A program made the translations under genes and the position numbers. Below, in pieces: positions 1 through 8,858 of a stretch of DNA of 19,454 nucleotides (its first letter is position 1; each line of letters begins with the position of its first letter). This DNA is from Mycogone perniciosa (lineage: Eukaryota; Ascomycota; Sordariomycetes; Hypocreales; Hypocreaceae). The DNA is taken from contig JAOALB010000316.1 in NCBI GenBank assembly GCA_025331125.1, positions 1 through 19,454 of the forward strand, given 5' to 3'. A model generated the notes under the pieces. The model made no database searches and had not been told where the DNA came from. It worked only from the letters and a program-made list of their open reading frames with translations.

Positions 1-1488
1 TAGGACTGGCCGGTACGGAATTGTGGGCTAGACTTGCTAGCAGTGGCAAACCAACAGCTCTCCACATATACTTATACGACTATCCAGCGGTCTGGTGAGA
101 TTGATGTTGTTGAGTTCTCCCCATTTTGGTTGTATTGCATAGCCACTTATCTTTCTAGATTGCCCAATAACCTTTAATTTGTACGCACCTCCCCAAGATA
201 GCTAGGTAGTGGTAGTCAGCTTAGTTGCACCTCCCCAAGGTAGTCAGGTGGCGGCAGTCGATTTGTTTGTTTCTATAGTATAGTTTCTCCATTTTCTGGC
301 ATCTAGGGGCGGCAGACAGGATACTGAACTATGTTAGTGTAAATAGAATCAAAATAGTTCTAATTCCTTGAGATAATGCAAACTGATATCCATATGGTAG
401 CCCAACAGCCATAAAGGACATCTCTATCACACAATAATAAGTATAAATACTAAACAGCGTCTCCATTCTCAAGCAACCTCACATTGTTCAACACACACAA
501 CAAAGTGCCTTTACCTATATAGAACTATCTAGGAGTTAGCGGACACTGCAGGTGAATACTCATCGGCTTCAAGTCCCCTTATTTAGTATAGTATAAATAC
601 CATGACAATACTCTTCTGCATTCCATAAAGCCGGGCGTCTTATTAGACTAGGGGTGATACTAGCTTATTTACCCCACACTAGCGGATCTATAATACAGTC
701 AGCATTACAAGGATTTCCTGCAATGATCGGCAGATATACTTACATTAAACTCAGATCCTCAACAATTCTAAATTAGTCCTAATATTATTATATAAAGCTT
801 TTAGGGCTATAGCAGGCTAAATAACTCTATACCATCTAAATATCCTGTAATAATAGTCTTAGTAATCTAGGATATTATAGTAGCAATAAATCCCAAAAAT
901 ACTAGTAGAAGATCTAGCCTTTATCTGTAAGCACTGCTTCCAATTGGGAAGGTCTAGGCTTACTTTGATTCCTTTCCGAAATTGGAAGTTACTAAAATGC
1001 TGCATGAATAGTACCGATTTTCAGCTAGTTACTATCCATTAAACTTTATTGCGGGAATCCCTGACACTTCAAGCCCCCTAATCCCCAGTTACGATACGCC
1101 CACTCAGTGTTTATTTTTCTATGGGAGTAGTACTACTAATACAGTATGTATAAGTCAATTGACAGATACGCTATCTTGCCGAAAAAGGAAGTACACAGAA
1201 GGTATAGAGTAAGTTGTTTATCTTTATGTCTAGCGCGCTATTAGACGTCCTTGCTAATTGACTTGAGATGGATCCGTTCAGTGGCTAATGCAACCCACCT
1301 GTTACACACAAGCAACTGACAATGAGCCGGACTCCCAAGAAATATAAGAACAGCAATAGAATCACACATTCCGGCATCTATGAATTCATAACTATCACTC
1401 TTCTCATACCACCGACTTAGAGGGTTCTTTTTGCTGGTTCTCTCTAGCGATTATCCCTTCTACTTCCGCATCATCGCCCTAAACTTTC
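1..1488. other. AT-rich gene-poor stretch with repeat debris
   Basis: I see no gene here. From about 600 to 1250 it is AT-rich with many TA steps and stop codons in every frame, the look of decayed transposon DNA. A TGTTAG start near 332, a TATAAATA motif near 442 and CT/CA-rich sequence after it resemble the 5' part of a copia-type LTR, but I found no matching TG...CA end or target duplication, so no LTR is called. The last 60 bases before 1489 are CT-rich and probably form the leader of the next gene. Confidence 0.5.
185..268. repeat. 42-bp tandem duplication
   Basis: Two adjacent 42-bp units (185-226 and 227-268) both begin GCACCTCCCCAAG. They match at 31 of 42 positions; ten of the eleven differences are transitions (A/G or C/T) and one is a transversion. 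The transition bias suggests C-to-T mutation on both strands after duplication, though two units are too few to prove it. Confidence 0.75.
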
Positions 1489-2208
1489 ATGAATACGCTT
1501 TCTACGCTCGCAATATCTCTCGCCATTCTCGTCACAATGGCAAAACTTCAAGCCTGCGTTGGGCTTCTTATATCCTGCTTGTCTATCGCAAGCGCCTATC
1601 CTACCACTGAGGCTGCTACCTATAAGATTCCTGCCGCTGAGCTTCTTATCGCTGAGTCCATTGCCGCTGAGGCCAATAACGGTACTCTTATTAAGCGGTA
1701 CAACGATGGGGAGGGTACCTATATTAGTTCCGACAGTGGATACCGTTATGCGTCTGGGGTCAAGTGCTGGACCGACTACTTTATAGTCGGTCAGACCATC
1801 ACTTACGGCAATTGGTATCCAACCTCAAACAAAGTCTACTGCACCGGCACCAACATATGCCAGGTTGCCAAGATGACAGGAACCCAGACCTGCGAGACAT
1901 GGTCCATCAACATATCCGTGGGTATTGAGATGAAAATTGTCAAATTTGGCATCAACGCAGGATATGCTTTGCAGAAGTGCCACTCTGCATCGGATACCAC
2001 ATCCTGCACCTGGAATGACGATCAATGCCATATCATTTGGGCACAGCAGCAGTACCTCTCGCAGGGGTCCTACATGCGACGGCGGTGCCATAATCCTGGC
2101 AAAGAGAATGGCGATGACTATACGGCCTGGATCCAAAATTTCGAGCACAAATCACCGACTTCGACTATCAACTATGGATGCGGAAGCAAGTGTTCCGATT
2201 CGCCTTAG
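1489..2208 (+). CDS. Secreted cysteine-rich preproprotein, unknown family
   Basis: A single-exon 239-aa protein with the layout of a secreted, proteolytically processed fungal protein. A hydrophobic signal segment runs to about residue 36 (ASA-Y). It may start at Met1 or at Met17 (ATG at 1537), which by itself gives a more usual signal peptide. A pro-region of about 34 residues follows, with an internal repeat-like AAELLIAESIAAEA, and ends in a Lys-Arg pair at 69-70, the expected site for a Kex2-type protease. The mature part holds ten cysteines (93, 118, 124, 135, 164, 173, 180, 200, 231, 235), enough for five disulfides, and an N-glycosylation sequon at Asn141. The middle is strand-like, and the segment CTWNDDQCHIIWAQQQ precedes a basic RRRC. 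I do not recognise the family. Secreted toxin or effector is an inference from architecture and TE-rich setting only. Confidence 0.75.
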   Translation: MNTLSTLAISLAILVTMAKLQACVGLLISCLSIASAYPTTEAATYKIPAAELLIAESIAAEANNGTLIKRYNDGEGTYISSDSGYRYASGVKCWTDYFIVGQTITYGNWYPTSNKVYCTGTNICQVAKMTGTQTCETWSINISVGIEMKIVKFGINAGYALQKCHSASDTTSCTWNDDQCHIIWAQQQYLSQGSYMRRRCHNPGKENGDDYTAWIQNFEHKSPTSTINYGCGSKCSDSP

Positions 2209-2461
2209 TAGCTCGGCTAGGAGTGGAAAGCAGGTTCCAGGGCTTATTATCGACCCAATCAGTCAATCAACCCAATCGGTTGAATGATACGACTGGAACT
2301 GCTGTTGTTGCGACAGGTCTCAGTTACAAGCTTCCCTCCTACACCTACAGGTACCCCACCTTTTGGGTGCCAACTCACCAAAATTCACAACCTCTTGACT
2401 AGCTATCAAGAAAAACAAGCTCAACAACGCTCCCTCGCCCCTCCTGGGCACTTAGAGAAAG
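2209..2461. other. Gap between secreted protein gene and LINE ORF1
   Basis: Holds the 3' end of the secreted-protein gene and probably the 5' leader of the LINE, whose first plausible ORF1 ATG is at 2462. The exact 5' junction of the element cannot be placed without another copy for comparison. Confidence 0.4.
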
Positions 2462-4306
2462 ATGGCGAATGCTATCAGACTCCAAGCGAACAGGGACAAC
2501 TAAACTTCGCTGCCGCCGGGCGGGCAGCAATCCAGCGACCGAGAAGGAGGGCACTCCTTCGCTCCCGGGACAAGGAGGGACCACGGTCCTCCCGCTCACG
2601 CCCAAGAAACGCCGCATCGATGACAAACGCATCGAAACTGACGTCCCCAGACTCAATTTCGGTTCCAACATGAGACCCAGCGTCTCTCTCTTCTCAAAAG
2701 GGACCCAGGAAGGTCTCTCTTCCTCCCTCTGGAGCGGGCCGATGGAAGCACCCGCCTTTAACAACGGCAAGCAGTCTACTGCAGCTCACAAAAGCTTCGC
2801 GCAGATCGAAGAAATCAACGCAATTTCGAGAGCTAGACAGGAAGTTCTATTCTCGGTAGCCCGAGCTATCGACGACTGCCTAGCCAAACATCAAGGAAAA
2901 CACCATCTCCCGGCCGCCCTGCAAGCAAGCAAGATGCTCACTGACGCTCTCGAGGGCCTCCTCTCTCCAGGGCCCCTCGCAGACCCCGAGAAGTTGGGCA
3001 GGAACCCCCCTCCAGCCCAACCAACAACTATACAGCCAGTCAGCAAGAAGACCCACCAAAACGATAAGCAACATCGAACCCAACCCCACCCTCCGACTCG
3101 GACCGACCCGGGCGCCCCGCCGGCAACCAATGGCCCGAAGCGAGTCACGTGGGCCACGATCGCGGCCAAAGACGTGAATAAAATCCCTCCGACAGGAAAA
3201 GAAAGCAAACTCACTTCGCAGAACAACAGAGGGCCGGCCCCCGTTGCGAAAAACGAAACAACTAAACAAGACACGACTTCCAAGAAACCTGACGACAGGA
3301 TCTTCCTCCGGGTCCCCCAGACTACGACTAGAGGAAGATTACTGCTATCGGGGCTAGGCAGGAAATTATTAAAATCGGAAAGCTTAAGAACGAAGACATC
3401 ACTTACTTCTAGGAGGTGAAGTCGGGCTTCGCACTGAGAACCAACAACAAGGAAACCAGACAGAAAATTCTCGCCCTGGGCCTAACTGCAGAGGCCAGCG
3501 GCCTGAGGATTGAGGAAGCACGCGTATGGAGGAGTTTTCTCGTGCGAGGTGTCCTTAAATACTACACCGACACCTCGGGCACCTTCCCCATTGACGCGCT
3601 AGTCCCGATCGAGGCTTAAGGGAGCGCCAGGTTTAAGGAACTCCCGGTCTTCTGCCAGAAGGCCCCCTTCGGCGAGACCAGCGACACCTGCCACTACTTT
3701 ATCTCCTTCGGAGAGGAAGTCAGGATAGGCTTCAGACTCTTCGACTGCTTGGCCCCGGCGGAGCTCCGGACCCAAAAGGCACAGGTGACCCAATGCGACA
3801 GGTGCCTCGGCTTTCACAACCCTCGAGGATGCACCAGAACCGCACGATGCAAGAAGTGCGGCAAGCCCGCCTTCCAACACGCCAATGAAAATGGGAACTG
3901 CGACCACCCCACCTAATGTGCTAACTGCCTCGGACCTCACTAATCCGACGCTCTAAACTGCCACGCACGCCCAACTATTAAGGACGGCGTGAAGGTGCAC
4001 GCCACTAAAGAACAACTCAAGAGCATCAGAGAACTCGGGACCCAGGAATTCCAGAAAAGGAACCCCGCCCCCTCTGCCCCCAAGCCCAGACCCGACGCAC
4101 CCAAGGGAGGAGCTCCTCAGGCCGCCCCGGGCGGGACGACACCCCCTGCCCCCGTATCGAAGCCCCCCCAAAATGAAATCGACCTGACAAACGTCCCTGA
4201 CGGCTTGGCGAGGGAAAGCTCACCGGCCTGCTCTGCAGTGGAGGTTGCCGATCTAGACGACTCCATGGATAACGCCCCAGGGGAATCCTGTGACGATCCG
4301 GGTTGA
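2462..4306 (+). pseudogene. Decayed LINE (Tad-type) ORF1, gag-like
   Basis: Remnant of the nucleic-acid-binding first ORF of a non-LTR retrotransposon. An ATG lies at 2462, but the best long frame is the one open at 2469-3419: a Pro/Lys/Thr-rich N-terminal part with a helical stretch around 2820-2960. Coding sense then moves to another frame between about 3302 and 3362, and that frame runs to a TGA at 4304. The second frame holds three zinc knuckles within 3794-3964 (CX2CX3HX4C, CX2CX6HX6C, CX2CX3HX5C), the usual C-terminal layout of Tad-clade ORF1. It has five internal stops: TAG 3329, TAG 3410, TAA 3617, TAA 3914 and TAA 3941. No ORF2 (endonuclease/reverse transcriptase) follows. The body is GC-rich, unlike its AT-rich surroundings. 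The element is clearly dead here. Confidence 0.8.
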
Positions 4307-4339
4307 TTCTCAACAGTCAAACCGAGGTCCGTGGGTTTA

Positions 4340-4554
4340 TGTTGACAGAGAGGTCAGGGATGAATACTGAGCAGTGGTAACGTAGTCACGATTCTGTAGA
4401 ACAGGCGGTTCTGGTGAATGCAATTGTTAACGACTGTCTAAGTAACTGTACTAATGAGTGACAAGCCAGTCGTATATATACAAAGGAAATCCATAGGTGA
4501 TCACTGGTATCCTAGTGCTAGGACCCAAGGGAAGCGAGGCTAGACTTCTCAACA
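4340..4554. mobile_element. Solo-LTR-like element, 215 bp
   Basis: The block begins TGTTGA and ends TCAACA, a perfect 6-bp inverted terminal repeat of TG...CA type, and contains a TATATATACA promoter-like motif at about two thirds of its length. These are normal LTR traits, most like copia-type fungal LTRs. The 5-bp flanks differ (GTTTA left, AGCAC right), so there is no target duplication, and I see no primer-binding site or internal domain. It starts only 33 bp after the LINE ORF1 stop. A recombined solo LTR is the simplest reading. Confidence 0.5.
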
Positions 4555-4966
4555 AGCACTTAGTTATCAATTAGTAAGTCACGTGACCGTATTTCTTAGA
4601 ACAAGTTCGGATTAATATCGGGCCGTGTCGGCTTAACCCCTCTGGGCATAGCGATTGAAATAATTTAGGAATATAACTCAACCTAACTACGAAGTACTGG
4701 TTCCTCGTAATTATCCAAGAAGAAGTCAACGTTGAAAGCCAGGCATTAATTGAACTGACTTTTTTTATCTCAAATTAAAAAACTTTGATTTCATTACAAT
4801 AGCTTTATTGTTCAATACAGTTAAAACCTGAGTTAGTCTAGGGTGGTAATAGCCCTGGCTGGAGCCTGACATCACGAGATCTCAAACGTGATAACCATAG
4901 ACTAAACCTTGTATGATAGCTTCTTGCCTCTTTAAAGCACAATACCGTTACTATCCTGACCCCCTA
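4555..4966. other. AT-rich intergenic DNA
   Basis: No gene seen. It contains one CACGTG palindrome near 4579 and short A/T runs near 4760-4790. Probably transposon debris. Confidence 0.4.
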
Positions 4967-5085
4967 TGTCACGTTCCGAGCACGTTTCCCTTATATACAG
5001 TTGGTACCGTCATAATAATTGCTACAAATGCGATTATTAGCCTATTCTTTTGCCTGTTGGCGTGACGGTATGACGGTTCGTCACA
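4967..5085. mobile_element. 119-bp LTR-like element, copy A, with TSD
   Basis: Starts TGTCACG, ends CGTCACA, and is flanked on both sides by CCCTA (4962-4966 and 5086-5090), a perfect 5-bp target-site duplication. A copy of identical length lies at 9411-9529 and differs at only four positions. TG...CA ends, a 5-bp duplication and a TTATATACA motif near base 30 suggest a very short LTR, either solo or a SMART/TRIM-like derivative of a Ty3/gypsy element. Internal inverted repeats (TACCGTCA with TGACGGTA, and GTGACG with CGTCAC) would let it fold. It has no coding capacity. Confidence 0.85.
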
Positions 5086-5320
5086 CCCTAGTTCCAGTGC
5101 CATGGTAGCATTGTTAGCTATATATATTTAGCCTCGTATCTGGTACCTTATATCTTCAAATATTTACAGATTTTAGAGATATATTGTATAATTTAGCCTT
5201 GCGTTATAAAACTGCCACGTTAAATATTGCCTCTGCTTGGAATTTCTTAATATAGCTGGTACTACACCACGTAACATAACAATACATTATGTGATATCTA
5301 TATACGTATAGCCCCGCTTT

Positions 5321-5405
5321 ACTGATAAGCTAATCAATCAGTATCAGTAAGCCTCTAATCAATCAATCAGTAATCAGTAAGGGCCTTATCAATCAGTACT
5401 GATTG
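5321..5405. repeat. Irregular ATCAATCAGTA repeats ending in a palindrome
   Basis: Short variants of AATCAATCAGTA(A)TCAGTAAG recur four or five times, and the block ends in the perfect 16-bp palindrome CAATCAGTACTGATTG (5390-5405). It may be a decayed transposon end or a small satellite. No target duplication was found. Confidence 0.55.
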
Positions 5406-6249
5406 TTGAGAAGTCTGAGCGAGGCTTTCCAGAAGCTGGTGGAGGAGGTGAACCCATACGGTCCCCCTCTACAAGACATAGATTGATTGCCTAAACGAGG
5501 CTGTTGTACCTAGATACAGAGTGGTTATAAATAGTAATAAAAAAATATAAAAAAAAACTAGTATCCCAGTGAGCATTTGTTGCGATCACTGTGGTAGCGC
5601 GGTGATGATTGGCTGATACATCCGATGTTCTTCCGTGTTCCCGTGACCTGGTCTTCGACATGGTCGGGTCGTGACAAACACTCCGTACTTCGTATAGGGG
5701 ATTAAATAACGCAGTTTCCGCAAGCTAGCGCCACTTTCTGGCCCTGCATTAAGGCTGGCGAGAAAGACTTTTGCCCCCAACCTATATATTAAGCGAGGAA
5801 TTCCTATTCTTAAAAGTGGAACTATAGATATCTACTCCGTATAGGCCAATTGGGAGACTGCGAGTATATACTACTCGGGATTATACGGAGAACTCATGTT
5901 AACAAAAAGTTATTGCCTAAACCTAACGAATCGAGCTAGTTCTATTAGAGATAAGTCCCATTTTATATTTTTGTAACCAAATTGGTATATTTAATTAGAA
6001 GTTCCTGGCAACTTCTATAAGTATTGAGTCAACTTACTACATTTTTCCAAATGCCAACCAACACCTACTTGCTATTACATTCAACAACTTAACTTATTTC
6101 TCAAATAATTACGTCAAATACCCTTCTAATACCTGATTTCTACAACTTGGTTAACAATATCTTCGAGCCTTTATAGGTATAATACCCTAATATAATACTG
6201 GGTAGTTTTGAAGACTAACTATTTCTTTTCCCGACCTAAGCTTAAGAGA
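5406..6249. other. Gene-poor region upstream of the KP4-like gene
   Basis: No convincing gene. An A-rich tract at 5537-5558 could be a retroposon tail. CAGTGA (5567) and TCACTG (5586) form a 6-bp hairpin. The motif CTCCGTA occurs near 5681 and 5834. From about 5940 the DNA becomes strongly AT-rich, and AATATAATA near 6189 is a possible TATA element for the gene at 6250. Confidence 0.45.
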
Positions 6250-6654
6250 ATGCGATCAATTATTTTAAAGGCGATTTTTAGCGCCTTATCCCTCAACCTA
6301 GTTGTTGCAAAGGGTATTAACTGCGATGGAAGCTCCTTATGTTTCGACTCATGGCGAATTGTTACAGATCACCTCTTGGACATGGTAGCTAATATTGACG
6401 GCAATCGCTGGTACAATAATGGGGAGCACATTGCTTGCTACCGGGACGCAGCAACACATTTCTGCGCCTTCTTACAAAATACTGGCGGTGGGGCGCCCGG
6501 ACGTTCCATTCCCGGTTTGCTCAAAGCAATCCAGAAGCATGGATGCCAACAATGTGGGAGCGTGCCTCTTTTCTCGAACTTCGATGATGTCAACAAATAT
6601 GGAATGCTTACTATAAACTACGTGAGGGACCCGCACTGCGATGGCCTCTGCTGA
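6250..6654 (+). CDS. KP4-family killer toxin-like secreted protein
   Basis: A 134-aa protein with a signal peptide of about 20 residues (hydrophobic core IILKAIFSALSLNLVVA) and a mature part of about 113 residues. Family-typical blocks appear in order: GINCDGSSLC (22-31), GNRWYNNGEHIAC (51-63), CAFLQNTGG (72-80) and HGCQQCGSVP (97-106), with INYV near 122-125. The mature part has eight cysteines (25, 31, 63, 72, 99, 102, 130, 134); the founding Ustilago virus toxin has ten. Known KP4 proteins are secreted and block calcium channels or growth of competing fungi, and chromosomal homologues occur widely in ascomycetes. The frame stays open 42 bases upstream, but codon 1 there is TTG, so the ATG at 6250 is chosen. 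It looks intact, single-exon and alone, in AT-rich repeat DNA. Its target and activity are not shown. Confidence 0.9.
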   Translation: MRSIILKAIFSALSLNLVVAKGINCDGSSLCFDSWRIVTDHLLDMVANIDGNRWYNNGEHIACYRDAATHFCAFLQNTGGGAPGRSIPGLLKAIQKHGCQQCGSVPLFSNFDDVNKYGMLTINYVRDPHCDGLC

Positions 6655-7317
6655 GGGATCGCCTTTTCCATCTGTATGCAATGCAGAGGTACTTCCTGGG
6701 AAGGGAAGGAGTGTATTGAGGAAGGAACAGACAGAGGACAGATGCAGGACCCGGTGAGTTTTTTTTTTTTTTTCTCCCCTCCATGGGTCCACAGTAGATT
6801 GAAAGAATACAACCCTTTCAAGCCCATCTAAATTCTTGTCCACTGTATGATTAACTCTTTCTCCTCTCCAGACTTTCCGATAGGAGGTTCTCTTTGTTTA
6901 CTCTGCTGGTTTTTGACAGGATTACAGTATAGTCCCAATTAATCTTTGTCTTCCATTTCGATCCTCAAGGCTCTTATAGGCAATGCACTTCGTGATTTGC
7001 GTCTCCTGTCTTTAGCTTAGTGTGTATATAGGTTAAGCTTTAAAGTTAAGACTAGTCTTGCAGGCTGTAGGTCCTCTTTTTTAAATCCCAATACTATACG
7101 CAGGTTGAACGTCTAGTATACTAATAAAAGTTACACTACAGTACTAGTAGTGGGTCCCGCACCGCGTCAGACACCGCTTGCTTGCTTGGATTCAAATTAA
7201 TGCAGCAGTCAAGTCCATTCTCAAAACCAACGCGGGCGAGGTTGACATTCCAGTATTGCTTTACACATCAATGCCCATTGACCTGCCGTCGGTCACTACC
7301 GTAGGTAGGTGTTCTAG
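6655..7317. other. Intergenic, downstream of KP4-like gene
   Basis: No gene seen. It includes a poly-T run at about 6759-6773 and short AT-rich tracts, and probably holds the toxin gene's 3' UTR. The right end abuts the tail of an inverted LINE fragment. Confidence 0.45.
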
Positions 7318-7490
7318 TACAATTTACAATTTATTTATTAACGCCCGGCGGCTCTAGCCGAAAGGGCAACTTTAGCTAGTGTACATATGTGTTTCTCAAG
7401 CTTTGCCATGTATCCTAAAGCTCATATAGTCTCCTTTTCCTGTTTATTCTATTTTGCGCTCCTTATTTCTTGCGTTTCTTATATGTAGTA
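7318..7490 (-). mobile_element. LINE 3'-end fragment, minus orientation
   Basis: Read on the minus strand this is a LINE 3' UTR ending in a GCCGCCGGGCGTTAAT-like block and an (AATTGTA)-type tail at the left edge. It is homologous in reverse orientation to 16437-16691, sharing the segments equivalent to AAAGGGCAACTTTAG and CTTATTTCTTGCGTTT. Only the last 170 bases or so of the element are present, as expected for a 5'-truncated insertion. Confidence 0.75.
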
Positions 7491-7499
7491 ATGCGACAA

Positions 7500-7923
7500 G
7501 AACTTTACCAGAAGGAGTTGGGAAACATACCAAGAGGGTAGACTCGGCACTCCCTGGGAAACACACTCGGCAACTATACATACGACCAACTATCCTGAAA
7601 AGAGGCGAGCGTGCTGGCCCAGTTTAGGACAGGAATGGCACGATTAAACGGATACCTCCACCAGATCGGAGCAGCACCAACGAGCCAATGCCCATGCGGG
7701 CAAGCGCGAGAAACAGTGGAACACTTTCTCTTCCGTTGCAAAAAGTGGACAGAACACCGTACTGAAATGCTTCAATGCACCGTCACAAGAAGAAGCAACT
7801 TATCGTTCTACCTTGGAGGCAAGGCCACTTCAGATGACGATAACTGGGGCCCGAAATATGGAGGCAGTCCGAGCGACAATACGATACGCGATGGCCACAG
7901 GCCGGCTCGACGAACAAAGATAA
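7500..7923 (+). pseudogene. LINE ORF2 C-terminus (RT-linked zinc motif), decayed
   Basis: This piece encodes the end of a Tad-type LINE polyprotein, downstream of the reverse transcriptase/RNase H. The key segment is AQFRTGMARLNGYLHQIGAA followed by a CXC...H...C zinc motif, CPCGQARETVEHFLFRC, both typical of fungal LINE ORF2 tails. There are in-frame stops near 7536 (TAG) and 7591 (TGA, where homologues are expected to carry an arginine codon, so CGA to TGA is likely). A one-base frameshift near 7850-7860 moves the last coding stretch (AVRATIRYAMATGRLDEQR) to another frame, which ends at TAA 7921-7923. The rest of ORF2 is absent. Confidence 0.8.
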
Positions 7924-8265
7924 ACCGCCGGGGACGAGCCCCACACCTTTATCTTTACTAACCTTTATTAACCCTACTAACTACATACACCAAACATCTC
8001 GTGCCATAGATAGCAGGTGCTGCTTCAGTAGCTGAGGATAGGACACTGAACACTTGGAGAAACAGGCTTCAAGTTAGCTTGCTACGTATGTACTAACCCC
8101 ACGAGACCCCGCAGGGAAGCGACACATGAGCAGGAGGGCAGAAAGTGGAAATCGGAAGGGCTTGAAGGAGACTATGACAAAACTTGAGAAGTGTGTATGT
8201 AATATATTAATAGGGCCCTTTTAGTTTATTATGGGGCGTAATAGACTTGTGTGTGTGTGTGATAC
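7924..8265 (+). mobile_element. LINE 3' UTR and tail, plus orientation
   Basis: Continues the ORF2 fragment. The stretch from about 8013 (GCAGGTGCTGCTTCAG, GATAGGACACTGAACACTTG) matches 16448 onward. The terminal block at about 8185-8250 is a diverged version of the family 3' end, and a (TG) microsatellite (8248-8261) replaces the usual AATTGTA tail. Confidence 0.7.
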
Positions 8266-8289
8266 AGAGTGTGTGTACTACAGGAAGTG

Positions 8290-8445
8290 TTACAATACAA
8301 TACAATTTATTAACGCCCGGCAGCTAACCTGAAAGGGCAACTTTAGCTAATGTGCATGTGTGTTTCTCAAGTTTGTCATATCTCCCAAAAGCCCATGCGG
8401 TATTTATGGCCTTTTTTTTATTGTGCCACCAATCGTTTCATTTCA
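8290..8445 (-). mobile_element. LINE 3'-end fragment, minus orientation
   Basis: Begins with three TACAA(T) units (the tail read backwards), then the reverse complement of the family 3' end: AACGCCCGGCAGC, GAAAGGGCAACTTTAGC, TGTTTCTCAAG. It lies tail-to-tail with the preceding plus-strand copy. The right limit is uncertain because similarity fades after about 8430. Confidence 0.7.
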
Positions 8446-8858
8446 TAGGCAACTATCCGCCTGTTTTTGTTCAGAAAATTAGTTACATAGAGCACAGACT
8501 ATATAGGTGCCACATGCGACTTTTACCGTGCCTCTACTGAAGTCGATATGTACACACTAAGCCAGACGTGGCCCCCAGACAGCTTATTGTTCTTTGTGTG
8601 CCTGTTTTTTTTTTCGCAAGGCAATTTTTGGATTCTTTATAATATGTACCACAGCTATGTATGTACATAGCGCCCGCAAGTTGTTTGTGTGTGCTTATAT
8701 GTACTCCGTATCCCGTGCATAACTGGTATGTATATTGAATACTCCGTACGTTTAACAGCTATGTCGTAAGAAGATTACCATCAATTAGTAAGCATATATT
8801 TAACCATTAAATTCTCTGTCCTTTCACTTTACTGTACATACTAGGCTACCTTGCTAAA
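8446..8858. other. AT-rich intergenic DNA
   Basis: No gene seen. TACTCCGTA occurs at 8702-8710 and again at 8740-8748. Confidence 0.4.

Noticed and set aside
332..520. Possible copia-type LTR (TGTTAG start, TATAAATA inside)
   Set aside because: No CA end with a matching 5-bp duplication of AACTA could be placed.
5586..5780. 64-codon frame on the minus strand and a GTCGTGACA end resembling an LTR terminus near 5677
   Set aside because: The frame has no domain. For the LTR, no matching TG start with target duplication was found.
7318..8265. Twin-priming inversion of a single LINE
   Set aside because: Both oppositely oriented pieces contain the same 3' UTR, so they are separate copies rather than two parts of one insertion.
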